DNA from: Plasmodium relictum
Taxonomy: Eukaryota; Apicomplexa; Aconoidasida; Haemosporida; Plasmodiidae
Length of the DNA: 64,000 nucleotides
Assembly (NCBI RefSeq): GCF_900005765.1
Contig: NC_041681.1
Span: forward strand, 186,001 to 250,000
Direction: 5' to 3'
Position 1 is the first letter of the stretch. Each line of letters starts with the position of its first letter. The position numbers and the translations under genes were made by a program. Below the pieces are notes generated by a model that did not search any database, was not told the origin of the DNA, and worked only from the letters and a program-made list of their open reading frames with translations. Below, in pieces: positions 38,272 through 49,815 of this stretch.

Positions 38272-39399
38272 ATGAATTCTGAAAAAGAGAAGGATAATAA
38301 AAAAAAAAAAAATTCAAATAAAAAAAAAAAACCTGAGAACAAATGTAGCAACGAAGAGAAATTCAACATAAATGAAGTAACTAATGATATATCATCTTTG
38401 CCTTCATCAAATGATTATATTGAAAGTAATTTAAAAAAAAAAAAAAAAAAAAAATGTGAAGAAAATAATATGAAAGAAGAGGGGAAAAAAAAAGATTATG
38501 CCCCTTCAGAAGAATATGTATTACCTGATGAATTGAAACAAGAAAGTTCAAAAAAAATTAAGAAACAAATGAGTAATACTTTAAATGAAAAATTTAATGT
38601 AAAGAAAGAAAAAGGAGAATATGATTCTATGGAATTATATGAAAATAATAAGAAAGGAAAAAAAGAAAAAAAAAAAAAAGAAAAAAATAAAGAAAAAAAT
38701 GTAGAAATAAAAGAAAATAAAGATAAGGAAAAGAAAAAAGTTCGTTTTAAAGAAGATGAAATAACTACAGAAAATATTCTAAATTATTTCATTGACAATT
38801 TCAATAATAATATAAATATAGAGCACGACGAATTGTGTCAATTATTAACAGGAAAAAAATTTTATGATATAGAAAGATTAGCAAAAAATGCTACAGATAT
38901 TACTCATTATTCTATAATGAATAAAAATATTCAGAAAGAAAAAGAAAGTTATTGTAAAAACTGTGGTTATATATATAATTATGATGATTATATATATATG
39001 TACATAAAAATTTTTAATTCATTAAAACTAGATGAAAAGGAGGCTGCATATGACAGTATTAAATGCATTTACTGTGGAACCATAATTGACGATGTAGAGT
39101 TACAAAACCAATATAATGATAAAGAAAATTATATTGAACTACATTCCTATAGAGAAAAATATGTATTTGATAAAAACAAAAAGAAATATTGGAAAAATAA
39201 AATTATATCACTTGACAAAAACACTTCATTATTTAAAGAAGAAAAAAATAAAGCATATAATATAACTTATGAAAAATGTACTGAGTGTGGTAATGACTTC
39301 TTACATTTTATAAATATCCAAACGAGAAGTGCTGATGAAGGATCTACTATTATTTATTTTTGCCCTCAATGTAAAAAACAAACAACCGTATATAATTAA
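38272..39399 (+). CDS. RNA polymerase I subunit RPA12 (A12.2)-like, with long basic N-terminal extension
   Basis: A single exon of 375 residues, against about 125 for typical RPA12. Residues 1-170 are a Lys/Glu/Asn-rich extension not found in the family elsewhere. Two zinc ribbons follow: YCKNCGY with Cys pairs at about 228/231 and 265/268, and a C-terminal one running CTEC..QTRSADEGSTIIYFCPQC with Cys at about 336-371. The C-terminal ribbon carries the catalytic-type Asp-Glu loop (RSADEG) shared by RPA12 and TFIIS, which stimulates cleavage of nascent RNA in backtracked polymerase. The Gly after RSADE and the short tail favour RPA12 over TFIIS and RPC11, which usually have RSADEP. The product would act in rRNA synthesis in the nucleolus. 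A TFIIS-like role is the main alternative. Confidence 0.75.
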   Translation: MNSEKEKDNKKKKNSNKKKKPENKCSNEEKFNINEVTNDISSLPSSNDYIESNLKKKKKKKCEENNMKEEGKKKDYAPSEEYVLPDELKQESSKKIKKQMSNTLNEKFNVKKEKGEYDSMELYENNKKGKKEKKKKEKNKEKNVEIKENKDKEKKKVRFKEDEITTENILNYFIDNFNNNINIEHDELCQLLTGKKFYDIERLAKNATDITHYSIMNKNIQKEKESYCKNCGYIYNYDDYIYMYIKIFNSLKLDEKEAAYDSIKCIYCGTIIDDVELQNQYNDKENYIELHSYREKYVFDKNKKKYWKNKIISLDKNTSLFKEEKNKAYNITYEKCTECGNDFLHFINIQTRSADEGSTIIYFCPQCKKQTTVYN

Positions 39400-40193
39400 T
39401 ATTGTGATAGTACCAATATTATTGTTATAATTCATTTAATTTAAATAAAATATAAAGAAATAATTATACTTTTATTTTATTATTGTTAATTATATTTTTA
39501 TTAACTAATTTTATAATTATTAAAACTATTAATGTAATTAATTATATTATAATTATTATTTTTGTAAAAAAATTTTAATTTAATTGTATGTATATATCAA
39601 ATTATTTTTTTTATTTTTTACATTTGAATATGATTTATAGCATTTTAATTTCTATATACTATTTTTTACTTTTCTTGTAAATAAATACATTTTTTTTTTA
39701 TTTTTTTTTCAATCCCATTAAAATATACAACCTATTTATGTATATACATTATTTATAAATTTGTTTATGTTATTGCTATAATTTACATTAAATATTAATA
39801 ACATAATTTATTTTATTATACGTAGAGTTGTTAATACTAAAATAACAACTTAAATTTTTAAATATTCAATATAAATATATGCATATCTTTTTAATAAATT
39901 ACCAAGTTTTAAAAAAATTAAAAAATGTATAACCATGAAAGAGTTACAAAAAAAAGGTGTATATAAATGTATTTTTATGTATACTTTTTTTTTTTTTTAT
40001 TTAGAAAAAAATAAACAGAAATATTCTAAAACATTTTGTATCACAGCTTATTCATATAATAAATATTATTTTGTATTAAATAGTTAATTATGAAATGCAT
40101 GGGTAAAAAAAAATTTCAATTTTCAATGATTCTAATAGTTTATTAGTAATTCATTTGAAGCATATATATATTTGTCTTAATGTTTTAATTTAT
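39400..40193. other. Convergent intergenic region
   Basis: About 790 bases between the RPA12-like stop and the stop of the small minus-strand gene. It is very AT-rich with short direct repeats of TTAATTAT type near 39480-39550. Nothing coding is seen. Confidence 0.45.
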
Positions 40194-40511
40194 TTATTTA
40201 TGAATATCTATGCTATCTTTTTTTTGTTTTTTTTGTGTTTTCTTTTTTTCTCTATTTAACTTCTTCCTTACTGTCCCTCCTCTATCCCTTCTCATTTCGT
40301 ATACATTTTTATCATCCTTTTTATAAGAAAAATTTATAAAAGATTCATTCAAAAAATAAAAACAATTATTGAGTGAGTAACTCTTAGTATTTAATGAGTT
40401 ATCGGGATATACAGAATATAGTAATTTTTTTTCTAAAATATTTTCTTTTTTCAAAAAAATGTTCTTCACATTCCATATTTTTTTTATATTTCTGTTTAAA
40501 TTAACATACAT
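40194..40511 (-). CDS. Small basic hypothetical protein
   Basis: An intact 105-residue frame starting at ATG 40511. The DNA here is locally less AT-rich than its surroundings (around 40260-40320), which argues for coding. The product starts with a basic leader (MYVNLNRNIKKIWNVKNIF) and ends with a Lys/Arg tail around MRRDRGGTVRKKLNREKKK, which would suit an RNA-binding or ribosome-associated small protein. The leader could be a mitochondrial presequence. I do not recognise the family and see no adjoining exon. Confidence 0.45.
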   Translation of the reverse strand: MYVNLNRNIKKIWNVKNIFLKKENILEKKLLYSVYPDNSLNTKSYSLNNCFYFLNESFINFSYKKDDKNVYEMRRDRGGTVRKKLNREKKKTQKKQKKDSIDIHK

Positions 40512-41581
40512 TTTTTTTTTAAATAATTTTTACATTTTTTATCAACCCAAATTTTTTAAAAAAATAATCTTTTCAGTTTATATTTTTTACTTAATTTGTT
40601 AATATTTCAATATAAAGATTTAAAAAAAAAATTCTTTAATTTTATTCTCAATAAATAAAAATTTTAAGTTTTTTTTTTTTTTTTTTTTTTTTTTGAACGT
40701 ATCTATATATATTATAATTTTTTTAAAAAGAAAAATTTATATAAAAAACAGATAAATACATAATTAAAAATAATTTTAGAAGTAATTGTATGCTTTGAAT
40801 TATGTAAATATATAAATTTTTAAATAACTATTTATTGTATATATATTGAATTTATGATTATGAACATGTTATGAACACAACAGTGAAAAAATAAAAGTGA
40901 TAAAATTTTTGAATTAAAATTTTTTTAAATAAAGAAGTTACATTTAATAAAAGTATTAATAAAAATAGATATTCTGAAATATTTAATATTTCTTAAATAT
41001 TTTGGTTAAAATTTATATATTTTTTTTTTAAGTTGACTTAATGCTTATATAAAAAAAAAAAATAAAATAAAATAATGGAAATTGCTATTTTATAATTTTT
41101 TAATCTTATTTTATCTTTATAATTTAAGTTCTAATTTTTTTTTTTATAATAGTGTCATATTCATTTGTTTGCTCCTTTTTCTAAATAAATTATTTACATG
41201 CTTTTAATTTTTTAACAGTTCATTTTACAATTATATTAGTATTAATTAGCATCATAATTATAGCTGCACTTATTTATATATTTACTTATGTATTTTTGTT
41301 TATATTAATATATTTTAGAGATTTAAAAAGTAATACAGTCTTTTATTTTTTTTTTTTTTAAATATAAAAACAGCAAATTTTGTTATTTTCCACATTAATG
41401 TTTATGCATTTATATATATATTTTTTTTTTATTTACTTTTATATAAAATATTATATTATTTCTTATTTATTCATTATTAAAAATATATATATATTTATTA
41501 AATTATCCTTTTTTTTTTAAATTTAAAATAATATTTATATAATAAAAAATAATATATATTTTTTTTATTTTCTGAAAAAAA
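40512..41581. other. Divergent intergenic region
   Basis: About 1.1 kb between two small divergent genes, mostly T and A runs (a T run at 40673-40694). It should contain both promoters. No other feature is supported. Confidence 0.4.
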
Positions 41582-41876
41582 ATGAGCATAAATATATTAA
41601 AGTATAGCTTTAAAAAGGTATAATTAAAAACATTGTAACTTTTTTTAATTTATGTTCTTTATAGAGTAATTTTAATAATTAATTAATTATATATACATAT
41701 TAGACAATAATATTTTAATAAAATTACTTTACATAAATTTATTTTATCAGTGTATAATTCTGTATATAACATTAATATCCTTTCTTATATATATATTTAT
41801 ACTTGTATTTATAAGCATGCCTTTTGAAACCTTTTATTTTAAAAATTTTGTAACTTTGAGCCTTTTAATTAAATGA
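41582..41876 (+). CDS. Small single-pass membrane protein (two exons, 53 residues)
   Basis: Exon 1 (41582-41617) encodes MSINILKYSFKK and ends at a GTATAA donor. Exon 2 (41751-41876) starts after ATTTTATCAG and continues in phase to a TGA. Residues about 13-35 (CIILYITLISFLIYIFILVF) form one strongly hydrophobic helix. Two lysines before it and a Phe-rich tail after it (MPFETFYFKNF) suggest a cytosolic N-terminus. Size and layout resemble small accessory subunits of membrane complexes in the ER or mitochondria, but no family is recognised. Phase continuity, a good start context and a coherent topology are the evidence. A chance open frame in AT-rich DNA is possible. Confidence 0.45.
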
Positions 41877-42181
41877 AAATTTGATAATAAGGTTAGTAAA
41901 TAATGTTATTTTATTTTAATTTTAATTTTTTTTTTTTTTTTTTAATTATTTAAAAATTTCAATTTTTAATTAAATGAAAAACAAATAAGAAAAAATCATT
42001 AAATATGAAGGATTAGTTTATAAGAGAAAAAGAGAAGAAAATGTTAGAATTAAAAAAAAAAGACTAAATTTTTTATTAAACAGTAATAATAATAATAAAA
42101 AAAAAATTATATATATAAATAAATATTAGGTGAACAAAAAGAAAAAAAATAAAAAGAAAAATATTTAAATTAATAAAGAAA
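41877..42181. other. Short intergenic region
   Basis: About 305 bases between two same-strand genes. A-rich toward the carrier gene start; no feature beyond likely UTRs and promoter. Confidence 0.4.
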
Positions 42182-43610
42182 ATGGAAAATAGAACAATCA
42201 ATATTCAGAACATAGTGTACAGTAGTACAGTTTCAAGTAAGAAATAAATATATTAGATTTATAATCTTCATATATCTCAAAAAAAAAAAAAAAATAAAAA
42301 TAAAAGATTATAATAAACAAAATTACATATATATATATATATATATATTTTTTTTTTTTTTCATTTTTGAAGGCATATTTGTTAGTCTTATTTGCACACC
42401 TCTTGATGTAATAAAAAATTATATACAATATAACAATAATATAAGTTTTGACAAAAAATATATTTTAAAAAAAATTACAAAAAAGAAAAAAAATAATTTA
42501 CTAAGATTTAACTCTTTTTATTATCAAACTTTTAAAAATATTTATAATAATTATGGAATTAAAGCAGTTTATAGAGGTAATATATATATATATGTTTTAA
42601 TATAAATTATCTTCGTAATGCTTAATTTTAAAAATAACTTTTTTTTTTTTTTTTTTATATATATATTTGCTTTCTCCTATTTTTTTCTTAAATTTATGTG
42701 CATGCATTATTTTATTTTTTCTATAGGTTTAGTTTCCACTACTAATTTGTATGTAATAAACAACACTTTATTTTTTTATGTTTATGAAGAATTAAAAGAA
42801 AAAGGAATTCCATATTATCTTAGCGCAACAATTTCACGATTTATTTCAATAATAATTACATCACCATTAGAATTATATAAAACAAATATTCAAGCGAATG
42901 TTTGTAATAATCATAAAATTACCATATATGATATATTCAAAGACAAAAAAAATAGAAAAGTTAAAATAAATATATATAAAGGTATTACATCAACTCTTAT
43001 AAGAGACATTCCATTTTCAGCTTTATACTGGTCACTTAACGAATATTTAGTTAGTTATATAAAAAAAAAAGATACTGAATTTGAAAAAAGAAAAAAATTT
43101 ATTACAAAATTTGTTTATCCATTTATATGTGGGTGTCTAAGTAGTACTATTACTACTTTTATAACACACCCATTGGATATTATAAAAACAAATATGCAAG
43201 CTAGATGCATTGATATAATTCATAAAAGTGAATTTGATTACAGAAAAATAAAAAATTATGATATATATTCTAGAAGTAAAACAAACAGCTTTTATAATAT
43301 TTGTCAAAATAATTTATATAATAACAAATATATATGCGATGTTAAAGTAAATAATTACGCTCATAATAATCACAGGTCAATTTATTATAAGTATGGTTCT
43401 CATAAATATGGATGTAACACCTATAGTTATAAGTATTATAACTATTTTAAATTCACGAATAATTATAATTATAACATTTTTTCAGTTTCGAAATTTATTT
43501 TTAAAAGAAATGGAATAAAAGGATTTTATATAGGAATATTTCCAAGACTAGTAAAAATAGTTCCAACATGTGCAATCCTTTTTTCAACATATCATTATTT
43601 TAATTACTAA
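42182..43610 (+). CDS. Mitochondrial carrier family protein, SLC25A39/40 (Mtm1)-like
   Basis: Three exons, 42182-42236, 42373-42576 and 42727-43610, join in phase to give 380 residues. The three carrier signatures are present: CTPLDVIKNYIQ, TSPLELYKTNIQ and THPLDIIKTNMQ, one per repeat, each followed by the second helix of its repeat (AVYRGLVSTTNLYVINNTLFF, KGITSTLIRDIPFSALYW, GFYIGIFPRLVKIVPTCA). The first repeat and its even helix recall the SLC25A39/40/Mtm1 group, linked in yeast and animals to mitochondrial glutathione and to manganese/iron handling; assignment to this group is tentative. An insertion of about 90 Asn/Tyr/Lys-rich residues sits in the matrix loop of the third repeat. It would lie in the mitochondrial inner membrane. 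Confidence 0.85.
42699..42706. promoter_or_regulatory. TGCATGCA palindrome
   Basis: An exact TGCATGCA within intron 2 of the carrier gene. The palindrome is the reported recognition core of some Plasmodium ApiAP2 factors. Its position inside an intron makes a regulatory role uncertain. Confidence 0.3.
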
Positions 43611-44326
43611 TTCTTTATTACAATTATTGTGTTTTTATTATATTTTACTTTTTATTAAAATTATATAAAATATATTAATTTAATCTTTTTTTTTTTTTTT
43701 TTTTAAACTATTTACTTGTTAATTTGATCATTTTTTTTCTTTTTTTCATCTTATATTTTTATTGTTTTTGTTAATTTTAAATTCACATATCTAAATAAAT
43801 AAAAGTATGCATATTCATATAATTGCTGTATATTAGAAAAAAAAAAAAATTAATTTTAAATTATATTAATAATTTCATAAATTCCCTTAATTTTTTTTAA
43901 AAAAACATATATTATTTTTAAAAAAAATGTTTCATTAAAAGTCTATCAAAAATGTATGATACAAAGAAAATAATTTTTAATAGTAGTATATAAAAAAATA
44001 TTAATTCGTCTTAATCTTGTAATTTTTTTTTTTTAAAAAGAAAACTCGTTAACATAACATATATGAAATCTTTTGTAAGTAAATAAAAAAAATTATAAAG
44101 TTTTTTTTTTTATTAAATGTTAAATGTTAGTATTTTGCATTTTTTAAATAATTATTAATTTATATTAATTTTTACCTTTAAATAACTCAAAATTTATTAA
44201 GTATTCCTTTTTTTTTTTTAAATTTAAATTTGAACTTAAAAGAAAAAAAAAGAAAAAAAGCTATTTACACTTTAATAATTTCAAAGTATACAATAACCAT
44301 TCAATTATTTTTTTTTTTACTAGATA

Positions 44327-44337
44327 TGCATGCATGC
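44327..44337. promoter_or_regulatory. TGCATGCATGC motif, candidate ApiAP2 site
   Basis: Eleven bases of alternating TGCA in otherwise AT-only intergenic DNA, about 2.1 kb upstream of the zinc-finger gene start. GC-containing palindromes stand out in this genome and match the core reported for AP2-type factors. Function is inference. Confidence 0.35.
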
Positions 44338-45575
44338 CTTAGAAGAAACTAAATTTTTACTTTTGAAAAAAACAGTTGTAGTTGCAATTTGTTTTTGTCC
44401 TTTTTATTTTTTTAAAATGCTCAACATTGACTTCTTTTCAATAGAATAAACATATAAAAAAAGAAGTAAATGTAAGCACATCATTTATTAAAGTATAATT
44501 CCCTATAAATATATGAAGAATAACTCTTATGTAGTAAAAAAAAATAATAATTAAAGAACAAAAAATGTTTCACTTTATGCTTTTATTTTCTTTTTTTCAT
44601 AACTTTTAACAAAATCAAAGAAAAAAAAAAAAATAACATTAGTTATAAACTAGAAATTTTTTCTTTTAAAGATATGTAGAAATAAAAGAAATGTGTTAAT
44701 TTTTTTGAATAATTAATAAGTTAATAAAAAATTTTCACTTTTTTTTTTTTTATATATTTATACAAAAATATAACAGCATTATTAAAATATATTTTATTTT
44801 GAGATTACATATATTTTTTTTTTATACTTTTTTTTCTTTCTTCATAATATTATTTTATTTTATTTATTCATTTTTTTTTTTTTTATAGACATAAATACCC
44901 TTATTTTTTTTTTTCTCTTCTTTCATTTCATATTAAGTTTAAAGAAAAAAAAAAATATATTTTATTAAGTAAAATATTTTATATTGAATTTGCTATTAAT
45001 TTTTAGTTATTAAATCAATTTTTTCTTATTTTCACATATATTTGAAAATATTTTTTTAGTTGTATATGAAATGTTTTTTTTTTTTTTTTTTTGGTAATAA
45101 ACAAAATAAAGTAGCAAAAATAGCATTTCATTTAACAGAATAATTATCATTTTATCTCTTTTTTTAACATATTTTAAACATGTAATTTAAAGTTTTTTTA
45201 AGTTATTCATTTTTTTTTTTTTTTTTGCTATTTACACATAAAATATTACTTTTCATTTTACGAAGATATTCAAAATAATATATATAGAATAAATCTATTT
45301 ACACAAAAATAAAAGCACTTGAAATCATTAACACAATATGTTAAATATATACATATTTTTTTATATTTTTTATGCATAAAACACTTTTTTAAAATGAATA
45401 GTAGTTTATATGATAACTCTAATTTTATTCTTGACTACATATTTTTTTTGAACATTAAGAAGATTAGTCTTTTTTTATTTAGTTAAAGTATATAATTAGT
45501 TTTTTTTAGAGAAAAGTAATATTATTAATAGTTTTTTCTTTTAATTTTCTTTTTGTTTTTATTTTAATTTATATA

Positions 45576-45578
<3 letters not shown>

Positions 45579-45625
<47 letters not shown>
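45579..45625. repeat. (AT)n microsatellite
   Basis: A near-perfect TA run of about 47 bases in intergenic DNA. Confidence 0.95.
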
Positions 45626-45629
<4 letters not shown>

Positions 45630-46451
45630 ATACATTTAATTTTTTATTAAAACTAAGAAAAATTAGTTACAAATTATAATTCTTATATTCATTTAATTCT
45701 TTTATAAACTATTGATTAAATACTATTTATATTCACCTTTTATTTTTATTAATATATAATTTATTTAAAATTACAAAAAAAAAAAAAATATACTTACTAA
45801 TATTATATATATATATATATATATGTATATTATTCTTGTTATTATATTTTATATGGGTTTACAACTAAATTTTTTTATAGTATCATATAATAATCAGTAA
45901 TTTTTTTTTTTTATGAAGTTAAGATGTTACATAATATGTAACTATAATTTATTATGATCATTAATAAAAAAAAAAAAAAATTTATATATATATATATTTA
46001 TTTATTTTTATCCTATGTATATTTATTATTTTTTTAATGTAAGGTATTATTTTAATCTTTTAAAAAGTATATTTTAACCTATTATGATACTAGAATATTT
46101 ATGCAGTGAATTACATTGATAAAAATTTATCAAAAATTTTGAAAATATATAAAAATATTTTAACTCCTCATTTATTTTATTTTGTTAATTTAATTGTGTA
46201 CTTTTTTATTCTAATTTATTTTGTTCTATATATTCTAATTTATTTTATTTTTTTTTTTTTTATTTTTTTTAAATTTACTTGTATATATTAATAAGTAGGA
46301 AATCTCGTCAATATAAAGTATTTTATATTTATATATATTCTCTTTAAATAAATAGTGTTAAAAAAATATATATATTTTAAAGATTAAATATATTATGTTA
46401 AGAACTAAAAGTTCTAGAAATATTTTTTTTTAATTTATCAAAAAAATAATA

Positions 46452-49400
46452 ATGATGATTAATAATGCACCCGATATTTTAAATTGCAAAAGTAATAATT
46501 CTATTGATAAACAAGATAAAATTAGTGATTGTTATGAATTAGAAAATGAAAAAATTTTTGTTTATAGATGCAATATATGTCTGTTAGTATTTACATGCGT
46601 GTATTCTTTCGCAAATCATATATCAAATGAAAATCATAGGGTTAAACAATTAGATGCATTAAAAAAAGATAAATACTTTAACTGTCTGAGATGTAAATAT
46701 ATTTGTCTTAGTGTTGTTAAAATTATTAAACATATAGAATTATATAATCATGGACAGAATATTTTAAAAAAAATTAAAAGAAAAATTTTATATACTGGTA
46801 CTGTCAATTGTGCATGTAAAACAAAATGTTACTTTTTTTATTCCCAAAATAAAAATTTCCGAAGCTTAGAAAATATTCCATCTAATGATAATAATTTATT
46901 AAATGTAAAATCAGAAATAGAAAGGAGGAATTCTTACGAAGAACAATTTATTAAAAATAACGCTTATAATGATAAATGTGAAGATGAAGTTTCACCGAAT
47001 GAAAATGTTAATGTAGAAAATTATAATAATCAGAATAAATTTATTCAAAATTTATCTTTTGAAAAACTTAAAGAATCAATTAAAGAAATTTCAACAAATG
47101 ATAATATCAAAATGCAACTTATAAATTATTTACAAAAAAATTCCATATGTTCATTTTATCATAACTATATTAATAATAATATGAATAATTATAATAAAGA
47201 TAGTAACTTTCAAGTTGGAGAACAGGCACTTAACCTCCATTTGCAATGATATTGATAAAATAAAAGACTTTAATAATATTTTATTAAATTTAGATAAATA
47301 TGAAGAAAAAAAAGAAATAAAAAATACTAGCGACATAAAAAAAAATCTTTTATTATTTATACATGAAAATACTTACAATTTAAATAAAACAAAAAACTGT
47401 CATTCTAATATAAATAATGATAAAAAAAATGATAATACTGAAAATGAAGATGAATTAAGCGTATTTGATAATAATTCATATGGAATGAATACATATTCTG
47501 AAGAAAATTATATCCAATTTAAAAATAGTGAATGTAATCAATTTAAAAATGGAGAATCTAACAATTTGAAAAATGATGAATATAATCAATTTAAAAATGG
47601 ACAATTTAGCTATTTTAAAAATAATGAATATAATCAATTTAAAAATGGACAGTTTAGCGATTTTAAAAATAATGAATATAATCAATTTAAAAATGGAGAA
47701 TTTAACAATTTGAAAAATGATGAATATAATCAATTTAAAAATGGAGAATTTAACAATTTGAAAAATGATGAATATAATCAATTTAAAAGTGAAGAATTTA
47801 ACAATTTGAAAAATGATGAATATAATCAATTTAAAAGTGAAGAATTTAACAATTTGAAAAATGATGAATATAATCAATTTAAAAGTGAAGAAAAAGATAA
47901 TTATTTGTGGATTGAAGATGAATTAAAAAAAAATAAACAAGAAAAAAATCAAGAATGCTTAAACCAATTAAATAATTTAAATGAACTTCATAGTTGCTAT
48001 ATATCCAATGATATAAATTATTCTAAAGAAATAACTAATAAAGGAAATTTAAATTATGAATTATTCTTTAAAAATAACGATGAACGTTTTTACAATATTT
48101 ATAATGAAGATTTTGTGAATCCTCCTCCAAGAAGTGATGAAAAAAATAAAATTAATATTTCTTTCAACAGCAAGAAAAATAGCAATGATTCTAATATATT
48201 AGAAGCTATATATAAGATGGAAAACCATTATGCAAGTAATCATATAATTAATAATACTGATAAAAATATAAATAAAAATGCACAAGAAAATATAAATAAA
48301 AATACACAAGAAAATATAAATAAAAATATATATCAAAATATGAATGAAGATATAAATAAGAGCATAAACAAAAATATGAATGATAAAATAAATGAAAATG
48401 CATATAACAACGTAAATGAAAGTATCAATAATTATAGAAATATTACAAAAAGTGTGTATGATTTAGAAGACGAAATAGACTTCATCTATAACTCAAATCC
48501 AAACTTCAACAATGATATAGTAAGAAAATATTTTTCTGAAAATTTAAAATCAAATTTATTTGATAGTCAAATAAATGATCATATTATAGATGATAAAAAT
48601 TTAAATATTAATAGTGATAACTTTTTCACACAATATAATTTTTCTTTAAAAGAAACAGAAAAAAAGGAAGATATTATATTAGAAAATTCCTATAAGGAAA
48701 TAGATGTTTTTGACAATTTTAAAAATGATGAAAATATTCATAATATTCATGAAATGGATGCGTCTCTTATTAATAAAAATATGCATTCTTATTTTAATGA
48801 TGAACAACAAAGTACTAATGATATTAACAAAAACGAAAATAATATTAATAATGAATACAATATTTATAACCAAAAAAAAAATTCTAATTATTTAACAAGC
48901 AATTTATTAAAAAATAACAATGAAAAAAAAAATTATATCATTGAATATGAAGAAGAAATGAAGACAAAATTATTAAATAGGTATAATGATAACATAACAA
49001 ATGAAAAAAAAATTTCAAATATAAATATTCTGAATAAATTAGAAAATTCTAATGTATTAAAAAATTATATAGAACTATTCAATAATCTCAATAAAAGTCA
49101 TGATAAAATGGATATAACTAATTATAATTTTATGCATTTTAATAAATATAGTAACCAAAATAATGATAATACATATATTAATATACTCACAAATTTACAA
49201 AAAAAAATAGAAAAAAGGGAAGAGAATGATACGGATAATAAAATAGAAAAAAAAGAGAAGAAAAATTTGAATTTCTTAAAAAATAAAATTTTTAAAGCAA
49301 AAAATTTAGATAAAGTTGATTCATACATATCAACAGATCAAAATTATGATTCCATTTTTAACGAAAATGATAATTTTCATATAAATATTCATCATATTAA

Positions 49401-49815
49401 TGAAAAAAATAATAAAAATACTTTAAATGAAATCGTTGATATAAATAAAAAAAGGAAATCATTCATTGAAGAAATAGATGAACTAAAAAAAATTATTGAA
49501 GAAGATAAGAAAAATAACAGTAATACAATGAACTTTACAGCTATTAATTTAAATAATGATAAAAAAAATTTAAATTCAAATCCTTTATGTATTGAAAAAA
49601 ATAATTTATTAAACGATGGGAAAATAAAAAAATACAATACTACTCCTAATAATAGAAGTAGTGACTATAACATTGATTTTAATATAAAATCAATATGTAA
49701 AAGCAACACTGATTATTTTCAAAAGTATGCTCTAAATTCTAATAAAAATTATAATGATACATCAAATGAACAATTTAATAATTTTATATCTAATTTGAAA
49801 AAGACAAACAATTAA
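46452..49815 (+). CDS. Two-zinc-finger (U1/matrin-like C2H2) protein with Asn-rich tail; frame changes near 47.2 kb
   Basis: The first frame (46452-47249) and the second (open from about 47185 to 49815) overlap in different phases. A 55-base AT-rich intron, 47149-47203, would join them in phase (about 1,102 residues), but its GTTCAT donor is weak; a sequencing indel or a different intron is possible. The N-terminus has two C2H2 fingers of the same spacing: CNIC-x12-H-x5-H (NHISNENH) and CLRC-x12-H-x5-H (KHIELYNH), both of the type that binds RNA or double-stranded nucleic acid in U1-C/matrin/ZNF346-like proteins. A third cysteine cluster (CACKTKCYF) follows. The second part is Asn/Lys/Glu low complexity with a 16-residue repeat array and no recognisable domain. 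Role unknown; RNA binding is inferred. Confidence 0.72.
47515..47895 (+). repeat. 48-bp coding tandem repeat
   Basis: Seven or so copies of a 16-residue unit of form DEYNQFKNGEFNNLKN, itself two related 8-residue halves. The 3' copies (NQFKSEEFNNLKNDEY) are nearly identical at DNA level, suggesting recent expansion at that end, while the 5' copies have diverged. Confidence 0.92.

Larger units (their letters stand above)
43611..46451. other. 2.8-kb intergenic region
   Basis: Lies between two same-strand genes. It contains many T runs, an (AT)n tract at 45579-45625 and a TGCATGCATGC motif at 44327. A 30-codon frame starting ATG at about 45400 and a T-rich frame at 46106-46291 look like chance. 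The length fits a long promoter and 5' UTR for the zinc-finger gene. Confidence 0.45.

Noticed and set aside
42198-42428. Minus-strand frame opposite carrier exons 1-2
   Set aside because: Low-complexity shadow crossing an AT intron.
45400-45485. 30-codon frame beginning MNSSLYDNSNF
   Set aside because: No convincing donor, acceptor or neighbouring exon; could be chance.
46106-46291. Hydrophobic 61-codon frame
   Set aside because: The product is mostly Phe/Ile/Tyr from T-rich intergenic DNA, with no supporting splice or start signal.
47476-47877. Minus-strand Ile/Phe repeat frame
   Set aside because: Complement of the QFKN repeat array.
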